This document shows, piece by piece, positions 32,801 through 45,800 of a stretch of DNA of 64,000 bases (the stretch's first letter is position 1; each line of letters starts with the position of its first letter). The position numbers were made by a program, and so were the translations under genes. The notes under the pieces are model-generated. The model made no database searches. It worked only from the letters and a program-made list of their open reading frames with translations, and was not told the origin of the DNA. Source of the stretch: Cynocephalus volans (lineage: Eukaryota; Chordata; Mammalia; Dermoptera; Cynocephalidae); NCBI RefSeq assembly GCF_027409185.1, contig NC_084462.1, positions 181,712,071-181,776,070 on the forward strand, read 5' to 3'.

Positions 32801-35800
32801 GGATTGTTTCAATTCATTGGCTGCTGAGAATTTAGCTTTCAAATATTTTTGACAGTGACTCACAGTAAAAATATGTTTTATTAGATGTTCATTCTCCCTG
32901 AATTGACCTAAGTTCAAATTAATTCCAACAGTTTTTTTTATTAATGGCAACTGACAAGCTGATTTTAAAATGTATATGAAATTGTAATGGGTAAAATAGT
33001 CAAGATATTAGTGAAAAAAGAGAACAAGATGGGAGAAGTTATTGTACTGGTAACAAGATTTATAAAGCTTCGGTTATGGCAATGTGGTGTTAGCATGAGA
33101 AAAGGTAAATAGATCATTAGAACACAGTGAGGGAGATTTCTGGTCAAGATGGCAGAGTAGATGGTCCCCAGCGTCACTCTCCCACAAATCAACAAATTTA
33201 CAGCTATGAAAATGTAACATCAGCTAAGCTGGGGCTGCTGGAGCTCAGATAAAGAGGAGGAGAGACCTATGGAACTCATGAAGGTGGGAGAAACCACAAA
33301 AAGAAAGAAAAAACTGCTCTCAGTGTTTCGGGCCATGGCCACTTTAATGCTGGAGCACATGGAGCAGGAGCCAGCAGAAGCCGCAGCTGTGCCCTTTAGA
33401 TGGAATTACTTGGAGGCAGCAGGGGAGAAGAGGACTTTGGTGGCCCCCAGGACAGCAAGACCACTAATGGGGTTCCTGTGGACCCATGCAGGAGCAAGGA
33501 GCCAGAACAGCTGAAAAAAGGAGGCCGGTGAGTCAGCACAAGGGACTGGTGCACGGCCCGTCCCATGGGAAGTGTTTGGAGCACGGGCGGTGGGGGAGAC
33601 AGGCCCACTGGGAGAACACTGGAACACAGCAAGGACAGCCAGTCTGCCCCTCAATCAGTGTAGGACCACTCAGAGGAGACTGGTTGGGAATGCAGAATTG
33701 CATGGGGTACAGTTGGATGAAAAAACTCAGGCCCAGATCAGAGTTTCTACACAGCCCAGGTGCACGAGTATCTGGAGAGCCGGAAGTACCTATAAGGTCA
33801 ACCATTAAACCCTGAGCTGCACAAAAAGCCTTCCCTAGGGAAACAGCAGCAAAGCAGCAACACAGGTCAAGTACTAGTACCCCAGGAAGTTCCCCCATGT
33901 CAGAAGTAAGCAAAAGACAAAAACTTAGTTCTGGCCCAGGCACATCATGGATGCCTTGGGGCCCACCAGGGGACATGAGGCATGAAGCCAGGGGCAGGAC
34001 CCCTGCCCACAACCACTCACACTACCAGCACCTTGGAGCCCTATCCAGGAACCCGAGTATTGGAGCCAAGGACCAGACCCCACTTCTGCATACAGGCACA
34101 CCACCAATGCCTAGAGGCCCACCCGGCCAATGGGGTGGAGACCCGGGGCTAGCAGCCAGGGACCAGACACCCTTCCCACAACCAGGCACACCACGCCAAC
34201 ACCTCAGGGCCCACCCAGGGAACCAAGGCATGGAGAATTGGACCAGACCCCCCTCCCACAACCAGGCACCCTGTGCCAGCACCTTGGGAACCACCCAGGG
34301 ACCTGAGGCATGGAGAATGGGACCAGACCCTCTTCCACAACCAGGCACACCATGCCAGTGCCTAAGGGCCCACCCAGGGACCTGGGGCATGAAGAAGGGG
34401 ACCAGACCCCCATCCCACAACTAGCCTCACCATGCCAGCACCTCGGGGCCTACCCAGGGATCCAGGATAAGGAGTTGGGACTGAACCCACCCTCCCACAA
34501 TGAGGCATGCCAGGATAGCGCATTAGGGCCCACCCAGGGGTCCAAGGTATGGAGAAGTGGACCAAACCTTTCTCCCACAAACAGGCACACCTCGCCAGCA
34601 CCTCAGGTCCTGACTGGGGACCCAGGGAATGTAGAAGGGGACCAAACCACCCTCCCACAACCAGGCACACCATGCCAGCACCTTGGGGCCCACGCTGGGG
34701 CCCGGGGCATGGAGAAGGGGACCGGATCCCCCTCCTACCACCAGGCACACCACACCAGTGCCTTGGAGCCTGCTGTAGACCCGAGGCATGGAGGAGACCA
34801 AAACCCCCTCCCACAAACAGGCACACTGCGCCAGCACCTCTGGGCTTGCCTAGGGAACTGGACCCCCCTCCCACAACCAGGCACACTGTGCCAGCACCTC
34901 AGGACCCACTCGGGGACCCAGGGCATGGAACCGGGGATCGGACACTATCCACAACCAGACACACTGCCAGCACCATGGAGCAGGCCAAAAACATCTCCAT
35001 GTGTGTGGCCCACCACAGCTACCATGATAACCATGGCTGCCGTGAAGGCAGCTAGATGCCACATCCACCACGCAGATGGTCCACCAGCCACTGGAGTGAG
35101 TTGACCCAAGGAGAGTCACCAGCAGAGATAAAGAAAGGAGGAGGATGTCTGTCTCCACAGAGCCCATTTCATAGTGATGGAAGAGACATCTGCTCTATGA
35201 TAGTGTTGGGGGACCTGATCATGCATCTCAGCATTGGACAGATCATTTGGGCAGCAAATCAACAGAGTAACCATTACTTTTTTAGAGGGAGAGAAGAAAT
35301 CTAGGGTGATTAGAGGGGAGAGGGGGGAGGAACAGGGGGATGGGGTGGGATTAGACAAGGGGCATAAAGAATAATTACAATTTGTAACAATATATATGCT
35401 AGTAATATTGATTTGATCAACATATCTCAATGTTGAACCCCAAAAATATGTATAATCAATTTTGATCCAATAAAAATTAAAAAAAAAAAAAAAAACCACA
35501 GTGAGAAGTCAGCAGACCCACATGTATACGGATACTTGAGTAATTGCAAAGGTGGTGCTACAAAGTCTTTTCCAATAAATGGTGTGGGAGAGTTGAATAT
35601 GAATATGGGAGAAAAAAATGAAACTGGATCCCTACCTCACTTCATATGATTATCTTGTTTCTTAAAGAGGTACTGTAGAAGTGTTATGCCCAACTTTTGA
35701 CTGCTGTGGCTTCTGTTGGCAGTCTAATTGTTTTCCTTTACAGGTAATTTGTCTCATCTCTTTCTCTTTAAGATCTTCTCTAGTGATAGAGTCCCAAGCC

Positions 35801-38800
35801 CTACATTCTTTCCTTCAACTCCAGTGGAGATTCCCTACTTTGTTTTGCTTTATGGAGTTAAGAAAATTATTCCAGAAAAGCAACAGATACCTTTGTTTAA
35901 CTTTGAGATCATTAAAAATTCATATTAGGCCTGGCCAGTTAGCTCAGTTGACCAGAGTTCAGTGTTATAACACCAGAGTCAAGGGTTCAGATCCCCATAC
36001 CGGCCAGCTGCCACAAAAACAAAAAAAGAAAAAAAGATTGTATGAATATTCAAACTTTAAACAGTTGTTTTTTGTTTGTAAAAGAAGAAAAATAGTGAAA
36101 CAATTCTTATGAATTAAGTGAATTCATGTCTTATTTGGTCTTCTTAAATATTTCAAAATATTTCAGATCTGTTAGTTATTTGGTATGCTAGCAGTTTCTA
36201 TTGAAGCTTAAGCTTTGCCCTTCCAAAAGAAGCTCATAAAGAAAGCTTTGTCAGACTTCATAGTTCCCATGAACCTGCTCACAAAGAACACTTTTTCCTG
36301 ATGTGGTTTTGTTCTGTGTATTAGAGGAAAAATGCCTGCCAGGGAGCCTAAGAAGGTTAACTGAATGCTACCCCAGTAGTGAGGTGTTTGTCCAGAAAAC
36401 CCTTCCTGGCACCTTTCAAATCAAAAGCCTTTTGTTTTCCTTCAGTTTTTTGATTACTGGATTTCTGTTTGAGAAATTTATGTTGCTACAGTGAAGGCAA
36501 CAGTATGTGCTGCCTAAGAAGTAGGAAATAAAGGAAATAGGAGAGTTTAACACGTAATAGGTGAGATCAGAGATGGGCAGAGCCATCTGCAAGAGATAGG
36601 AGAATGGCTCCCCAGCCAGAGGAAGACTGAACTGACCCCATATCAAAAAAAGAGATGTGACAAAGGAAGGGAGTATATATGAGGGCACTTCAAAAAGTTC
36701 ATGGAGAGATTCATATTGTGTTTTAATTCTGTTTTTCCGTGAATTTTTTGAAGAACCTTCACAGTCTGCTGTGTGACTTGGGAAAACTAAAAATCAGGCC
36801 GAATTGCTTGTGCAGTGGAGCAGATCCTTTTGACAGCTGGGATCCCTTTGGTGTGGCTGGCCCTTGGCAGAGATGTGTGCCTCAAGTGACTCTTGCTGTG
36901 GGATCCTTCCTGAGATCTTCTAACTCTTAACAGTGGTTTGATCAGAAATTGCTCCATTCTTGCCAAGCAGCTTTTGGAGTAAAACTTGCTACCCACATAG
37001 ATCAGCCGGAGGGGAGGAATGTACAGTCGTACCTCTCTGTGCATTCTGGTTTATATGACCAGTAATTCATTGTAAAATAATACATTGGCTTTTGGGCGTA
37101 AAGTTCAATCTGTTGTGTATTAGATGATCATGAAACAATCTCCCTGGGCTAATCAACAGCAAGACACTAAAAAGATTGAGCATCTGGGTCAGGAAGGTTG
37201 AGGGCCCTTCATGTTTTAATTTACCAGTGTGAGTCTGTGTGTTAGGTAAAATTACACAACCTAGTGTTTGAAGACATGCACACCTGTGGTAAAGCTATGA
37301 AGAAAAGCAAGGGAGTAATTAATCCCAGTTTCAGGAGAGTGGTTTCCATGGGGTGGAGTATTCATTCGGTCAGGGAGAGGCACATGGCGGGAGCTTCAAA
37401 GGTGCTGTTAACAGTCCCTTTGCCAAGCTAGATGGAGATTCCATGTTGTTCATTTTATGACAACTCTTTAAATTGCTTGTGTCATGTTACATGAAGTCAT
37501 GTGTATGTGACCATATTTCATTATTTCAAAAAATGAAAACAAAGAGAATAGCATATAATGGGGCACTTCGTATTCAGCTAACTGTTGCTGTAAAGGCAGT
37601 AGCCTTGCCTGCCCTTCCCTTGTCTGCACCTGTCAGAGCTGACCATGTCCTCTCCATAACCCACCTGTACGTGAGCGTCAATGACCGATAATGCTGTGTT
37701 CTTGTATTTGTTGATGGGTCTTGCTCCTTTTCCTATACTGTGAGACCTCTCTGAAAGCAGTACCCTTGTCTGTATCCCCACGTTAAGCACAGTGAAGTCA
37801 TCAGTAAAGACAACTTTCAACCATACTTCAATGTACATCTCATTTTAGACTTTAGCAGTACTTTTAGATAGGCTATTTGATGTTATTAAAGTCTATCTCT
37901 TTTTGCAGACTTGTATGAAAGGCAATACTAAATTGGTATTTTAGTGGTGTTAGTGCAGTAAAAAGCCATTTTTAAATAATTTGTAAAATGAAGGATTGGT
38001 TTTATGAAATACAGATACTGCTAAAATATATATCAATGGTGGATTTGAGCCTTAAATGTTTGGGTATCTTAAAAGAGATGTTGTGTGTCCTGATACATAA
38101 AAAAAATAGCTACCACGTATTATATCTCTTTAAATAAAATAAAATATTGTCAATGTCTTTTTAGTCCGTCTGTCCCTTGCTAATAATCTAATTTCAGTCA
38201 CTCTGTCCTGCTGTGGGGAGCATAATTCACGGCAGCCCATGCTGCCGTGCTCTAAATCCACCACCGCGTGCATCCCAGGGCCATGCTTCCTACTGCCTTC
38301 TCCCAGTCATTGACTGAGAGCAGCAGGGCTGCTAAGGCAGGTCCATTCCTGTGAAACAGGTGACTCCTCTGCCAGGTGACTTTGGCTCCAGGCAACCCCA
38401 TTGACTTGGCCAAAACTTTCTTAAATTGTACTTCAGTCTGAGATTTACCTCTTCCACCCTCCTTCCTTTTCTCTCTTCTTCCCAGGTTACAGACCAGCCT
38501 CGTGACCTGACAATTCTTCCTGCCTTCTCCAACTACTTCCCCTTTTCCCTCACAGATGTTTCTCCAAATGAATGTCTTGTCTAACTTCATCTTCAGGGAC
38601 TGCTTTTCAGTGGGCCTAACTAATATAATAGTATAGGTCAAGTCTGTCAAGTCTTCTACAGCATTACTGATGTGTTGTCTGCTTGTTTTGGCTGTTACCC
38701 TGAGAAGAGTATTGAAATCTGCAACTGAAATTGTGTTATTTTTCTCATTTCAGTTCTGTCCATTTTTGCTTTGAGTATTTTTAAAATTTTGATGGGATAT

Positions 38801-41800
38801 ATGTAACATAAAATTTACCATTTTAAAGTGTATAGTTCAGTGGCACTCAATACATTTACATTGTTGTGTTATTGCTTCATGTATTTTAAAGCTTTGTTTT
38901 TCGGTACCTAAACATTTAGGATTGTTATGTCTTGTTGAAGTGATTTTTTATCACTATAACATGTCTGTTTTTATCTTGGTAATATTCCTGGTCTACCTTG
39001 TCTTGTATTAATATAGCCAGCCCTGCTTTCTTTTTTTTTGTCTTTTTGTGACCAGTAAGGGGATCGCAACCCTTGGCGTGGTGTCGCCCGCACCGCACTC
39101 AGCCAGTGAGCGCACCGGCCATTCCTATATAGGATCCGAACCCGCGGCGGGAGCGCCACTGCGCTCCCAAGCGCTGCACTCTTCCAAGTGCGCCACGGAG
39201 CCGGCCCCCTGCTTTCTTATAATTAGAGTTACATAGTATTATCTTTCTTTATTCTTTTACCTTTAGAATATCTGTGCTTTTATATCTAAAGTGCATTTCT
39301 TGTAGATAGTGTAAAGTTGGGTTGTACTTTCTTAATCCAGTTTGACAATCTCTTACCCCTAGTTGAGAACCACCTGTTAAATCTACTGTCTGCTTAATTG
39401 TTTTCTACTTATTCCACCTATTTTTTTCCCTTGTTTTTTTCCCTTTTTTCCTGCTGTCTTTTAGATTAATTATTTTTTCATATTTACATTTTATTTCCAT
39501 TGTGGTTTATTAGGTTCTACTTTTCTTTTTTTTTTTTTTTTTTTAGTGATTTCTCTAGTGTTCACAATATATGTCTTTCACTTATCACAGTCTACCTTCA
39601 AGTAATATTATATCACTTCACAGATAATGTAAGAAGCATTCAACAGTTTTATTTCATTTTCAGATATTTTGCTGCTAGTGTATAGAAATACAGTTGATTT
39701 TTTAATATGTTGCATGTATTCTGTTTTATAGATTTCTTGGGATTTTCTACATACATGATTGTGTCTGCCTAGGAAGAAAGACAGTTTTGCTTCACCTTTC
39801 TGTTTAATGCCTTTAGTTTTTTTACTTGACTTGGAGCATTGGCTAGGACCTCTGGTATAATGTCCCAGTGACAGTGAACAGCCTTGCCTCAGCATCTAGT
39901 CTTTCACTATTACATTAACTGTAGGTTTCTCATAGATGGTTTTTATTTCTACTTATTTATACTCCTAGTTTTCTTTCTTTTTTTTTAACTCCTAGTTTTC
40001 TGAGTTTTTTTTAATCATGATGAGTGTTAAAGTTTGTGAGATGCTTTTTCTGAATCTATCAAGATGATAATATGATTTTTCTCCTTTATATGGTATGTTA
40101 TATTTTATTCTATGTGGTATGCTTTTCTATGTGGTATATTTACTTATTTATTTATTATTTTATTTTATCTTTCTTTTGTGCCTGGCCGGTACAGCAATTT
40201 GAGCCCTTGACCTTGGTGTTACCAACATTGTGCTCTAACCAGCTGAGCTAACTGGACTGCTGTATGTGGTATATTTATTAATGTGGTATATTATTATGTA
40301 TGTATTTGGATATTTACCTAACCTTGCATTACTGTGGTAAACCTCACTTTGTCATGGTGCATTATCCTTTTTTTTTAATCTTGCTTTATTTATTTTTCTA
40401 ATATTTTGTTAATAATTTTTGTGACTATTATCATAAAGGATATTGGTCTGTAGATTACTTACGATGTCTCTGTCTGGCCTTTCTTGTCATACATTTAACT
40501 GCCTAATACTTTAGTTCTTTTTAACCACTTAATTTGGACATTATTATTGTTGTATATTTTATGGTCATTGTTTAGATTCTCTCACATTTTTACCAGTTTC
40601 TTTGTTGCTTTGTGTTGCTTTGCCCCCCACGGATTTGTCACCCCACTTCTCCTTGGTGATGGAGATGCAAAGGATTACTCAAAGCCCATCTCTTCCGAGC
40701 AGTGAGAAGCCCCGAAGTGGTTAACTTCCCTGGGAACACTCAAGTGAGAGCCAACCCTTCCATTTGGGAAATTAATGCCAAATTGGGGTTCCCTTCCTGC
40801 ATTTATTTTCCAGACCAGGAAGTTACAGGAAGAGACATAGGTGGGGTTATTGTTTAACAGTATAGGCTGGTAACTTTCAGTGAAACAAGCCAGATGACAT
40901 TCCAGTAGACAGTTAAGTGGTCTTATCAACACAAGCTTGATCTTAGCAAACATTCCTTCCTACAGCAATTTCTCAGTATCTTTACATATCAATCAGTAAC
41001 TAGTCTGTCCTTGAGCCAGCAACCTGCTGTGCCACAAATCTTTATCTTAAACCAGAGACTTATAGCCTGAAGAAAATTTCCTCTCCTTGCAAGGTCAATA
41101 TTTGAAATTGCAAGACTTTGGAAAACGAGGCCCTGTGAAGTACATATGCTTTTTAGTATATTCCGCATTTCTTTGCTGACTGTTCTTTCTTATATCTCAG
41201 TCTTTCCCTTTGCAACCATTTTTCTCCTTCCTGGAGTGCTTCTTTCAGGAGTTCTTATAGTAAGGTGTTTTAGTAGTTACATACTTTGAAATTTTTGTCT
41301 GTGTGAAAATGTTTCTCTCTTTGAATAGTTCGAATTATAATATTCAAGGTTAACAGATATTCTTCTCTTAACACTTTGAAGATCATAGTCTACTGTCTCT
41401 TGGACTCCACTGTTGCTGTTGAGAAGTCTGTCTTTAAATAATTATTCATTTGTGGTAGTTTGCCTTTTATCTATGTAATTAATAACTTGTCTTTGAGGTT
41501 ATACTGTGATGGACTTTAGATGTGTTTTCCCCTCCAAAACTCATGTGGAAATTTGATCCCCAATGTGGCAGTATTGGAAACTGATTGAGTCATGGGGGCA
41601 GATCCCTCATGAATGGATTAATGCTCTCCCTGGGGGAGGGGAGATTAATGAGTGAATTCTCCCTCAATTAGTTCCTGCGAGAGCTCGTTGCTTAAAAAGA
41701 CCCTGGCACCTTCTTCCTCTCTCTTACTTCCTCTCACCATGTGATCTGCTTGTACCTGCCGGCTGCCTGCCACTTTCTGCCATGAGTAAAAGCAGCCTGA

Positions 41801-42841
41801 GGCCCGTGCCAAATGCAGCTGTCCCAGAATCATAAGCCGAGTAAACCTGTTTTCCTTATAAATTACCCAGTCTCAGATATTTCTGTTATAGCAGCACAAA
41901 ACGGGCTAAAACATACTGTTTGACTACAAGATGTATATGCATGTATTTCTTTTTATTAATCTTGTTCAGAGCTTGAGCTTCTCAGGATAAATGTCTTTCA
42001 TCAATTTTGGACAATTTTTAGTCTTTATCTCTGACAATGTTGCCTTCCCTTATTCTCTTTTTTTCTTTCCTTCTGGAATCCCAATTATATGTAGATTGGA
42101 CCTTCACATTCTATCCTCTATGTCTCAACTTCTCTGTCATATTTTTTATCTTTTCATCTCTCTTTGTTGCATTGTAGATAATTTCCTCAGATCTGTCATC
42201 TAATTCGATACATTTTTTTCAGCTGTAACTAATCTGCTATCCATTACATCCACTGAGATTTTAAATTCTTTTGGTTCTTTCTCATTTCTGTTTGACTATT
42301 TCTGATAACAGGTGGCTCTTCACTTACATTTCAATTTTTTATCTTTTTAAGCATTTAAAGAATATTTTATGTTCTGTGTCTGTTCAATCTAAATTAAATA
42401 CTGGGGTTGATCAATGCCATTATTGCTTATTTTAATTGGCGCTTCTTCATAGGGCCTATTTCCCTATGGTAACTTCTAATTATGAGGTATTTGGCTGGTG
42501 CTAACATGTGAGAATCCTGAGAGACCTGGATTGAGACTGTGTGCCATAGGTGGGGTTTATATTTGCCTCTGCCAGGCACCTTGACGTGCTATTGACATAG
42601 AAGCCCTTCAGATTAACTGGGGTGGAGCTTCCTTTGAGTGGAAAGGGAGAATAAACTCAAACTCTGATGCTGAGCTTGGTAGGCATGTGATTACAGGTTA
42701 TCAGGAAAGATTCTTCTTTTTTATGTATACTTCAGTCAGTACCTGAGATAAGACAGGTTTCCTTGTCAGCTCCATTTGCCCGCAAATTGGTTTTTCCCTA
42801 GCTTACTCTTTCACTTAGTGTTAAGTCCTCAGGAGTTCTGG

Positions 42842-42876
<35 letters not shown>

Positions 42877-45800
42877 TCTTTTTCGTGACCGGCACTCAGC
42901 CAGTGAGTGCACCGGCCATTCCTATATAGGATCCGAACCCGCGGCGGGAGCGTCGCAGCGCTCCTAGCGCCGCACTCTACCAAGTGCGCCACGGGCTCGG
43001 CCCAGGAGTTCTGGCTTTTGCAGAGGTTATTAGTTCCACCTCGTCTGGGCTGAGGCCTTGTCCTCATCAGCCCTGCTCAGGCTGGAGAACCCAGGCTATT
43101 GGTGCTCACCAGCTAGTCACCAGTAGTTGCAGCTTGTAGCTTCAGGGCTGGCTTCTGCTCTAGTTGAGCAGCAATCTTTTTGGTTTTGGCTCCTGTGGAT
43201 TTTCTTTCCTTTCTTGAAAACTCAGCTATGCATTTAGAAGGATGTTTTATGTATCTTACTCAGCGTTTCTAGGTGTTTGAATAGGGATGTTTTTCAGAAT
43301 AGCTAGACTATTGTATTGTGTGAAGTTGAAGTCTCATATTCTGTTTCTTTTTTTCTTTTTCTTTTTTTTTTTCTCATATTCCATTTCTATCTGAACTGTA
43401 GTTAAGTGTCAATCAGATTCTTGGGATGTTTTGGTTCTTAGGCCAAGAATCATGACACTTATTAATAATTATATTAAAAGACATGAACTCAAGCTTAGCA
43501 CATTAGTTTATTAAAAAGCACATGTATAAGCACTGGACACAGACATTGAGGCTTCCAGCTCACTTAAATGATCTTTTTTATTTTCAAACCATTCAGAAAA
43601 GTTACACAACCTTTTTGAACTTGTGCTATGACATGGCACTGTCTCTAGTAAGTCATCTTGAATCCCGATGTGGTTGTTTTTGTAATTACAAATTCCTAGG
43701 GAAAATATTGACTTTTCAACATCCTGCTTCCATGTCAAGACTCTACATATCTAAGACACGTTGTGTCACTTTCCCCCTTCAAAGCAATGCCAGTAAGTTC
43801 TGCCAACGTCAGTTTCATGTTTACCAGCTTCAGATCATAAAAGTCCTTTCGTTCTCCTTCCTCTCCACAAGCCTACCAGACCATCCATCAACCAGCTCTT
43901 TGGATTCACTCACAGAGAAAGCGTAGAGCACAGAGGCAGAGCAGGGCCTCTGGAGAGAGTCATGCTTGGGTGTGAATCCTGGCTGTTGATTCTCACTAGC
44001 TGTATAACCTTAGGTAAATCACTATACCTCTCCGGAGCTCAGCTCCTCATTTGTAAAATGAGGCTAGCTACAGCACCTACCCTCATAGGTGGTTTGAGGA
44101 TTCAGTAATGCTTGTAAAGTGCTTAACAAGTTGTCCAGCACAGGAAAACACTCATAAAGAAAAGCTGCTGTGTTTGTTTTCATCGTTGCTGTCATCATTC
44201 GAACAAGGAGTCTCTCTCTGTCCTGGTTTTACTGCCTTTGTGCCCATTCTGTTTGTGCTTTTCTAGACTAGGCTCTTGCTAACTCTGGCTTGGTCTTCCT
44301 GCCTGGCCCCACTCCTTCCTTCTTCCATCCTGCTTGGAATCAGGGTTATCAAAAACACCTTTAATTGATACACTGGTAAAATCAGGAGTTTCAAGGGATC
44401 CACCTTTACCTTCCTATTGCATAAGATCTAAAACTCTTAACCCATATCCCAATCTGGCATTAGATATATTTATACCCTGTGAAAATACCCTGAACGCTGT
44501 AAAGTACCAGATGAAAGTGAGCTCTGTCATTACCACCCCCACTTGCCACAGGCGGCTTTTCATGTGCATGTCTCATTGCTACAGCTAAGCTTTAAGAGGG
44601 CTGGGACTGTGACCTACTTTAGTTTGTACTGCTGTAGCAGTTCACTTGGTACCCAGAATGAGGAGGGTATTCTTACATATTTGGCAGATTGATTACTATA
44701 TAAATTACCACATCAGAGATTAAAATGGCTTACTGGACGTATTGCCATGTATCTATTTTGTTTGTTAACCAGCCCTTCAGTCCCTGGGCCAGGAGACAGC
44801 ACTGACGGCCTTGGGCAGGGTAGAGGCCATATTGCCATTTATCTTAGCAAGGTCAAAACAGTTTTGTAATTTTTTTGAATGAATGGTTTCAAAACAAAAA
44901 GTAATCATTTGGATGGGCTGGAAGCCGGAATATCTGTGTGCAGTGCTTATACATGTGCTTTTTAATAAACCAATGTATTGCGCTTGAGCCAGTGTTATTT
45001 AATATGATTATTGATCTAAGAACCAAAACATGCCAGAAAGCAGTTTATAAGTCACATGCAGGTACATCATGTCACTAATCCCCTCAGCAAACCTGTGAGG
45101 CAGGTAGATCATGGACAGCAAGTATTACTTCACAGTGGTTGAATGACCTGGCCATGTTGAACAGGTAGAATAATGCAGAACCTGCATCTGGGATGCCGCT
45201 CTGACTTGAGAGTCCTGTTATTGGGGGGGAGTGGATACCTCTCATCAGAGCTTCTTAGCACTCTCTAAATAAGAGCTCAGAATATTCATACTTGATGGAT
45301 TAGCATTTCTCTTATTAGAAATGAGGTGTTTGCTTACTTTTGCCATTTCAAAGATTAAAAACCTCGAAAGGAAGGAGAGGATCCTGAGAAGATGGTGGAG
45401 TGGGAAGCACCTATGGCCTGTTTCTCTACTGAGACAACAATTGCACTGGCAGAATCTGTCTGGTATAACTGTTTTGGATCTCTGGAGTCCGTCAAGGCTT
45501 GCAGTTTCTAGGGAAGCCCTCAGTAGTAAATTGTGGTTAATTTTGGTCAATTTCAGCTCTTAGCACAGTAGCAGCTACCCATTGCCAACCCTCATCCCTG
45601 AGGAAGGTAGCTTTGCACATGTGTCTGGAGCAGCTTGCATATAGCTTACAGGAGCCAGGGTGGGCAAAAAGCACCCTGTCCTCCAAATATTATAAATATA
45701 TAATATCTGTGCTCTGATTTCTGATTGCTACTTCTGATCACAGAGGTGAAGTCAAAGAGGTGGGTATCTATTATTGTTAGACCACCCGTGTTGTTGCAAG

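Larger units (their letters stand above)
38690..42460 (-). mobile_element. Reversed old L1 block with nested insertions
   Basis: L1M 5'/ORF1-region text in reverse: atttcttgtagatagtgtaa, cttatcacagtctaccttca, ctgttctttcttatatctca, aatatctttcat-like and ctctgacaatgttgccttcc. It is broken by CYN copies at 39034-39206 and 40170-40258, an unidentified block at about 40620-41155, and a MaLR LTR at 41507-41913. Confidence 0.65.

Noticed and set aside
33897-35104. Long open frames of 175, 264, 174 and 168 codons on both strands
   Set aside because: They lie almost entirely in the ~80-bp VNTR. GC-rich periodic DNA with few stops gives frames in several registers at once, and no start context, splice structure or family supports a protein.
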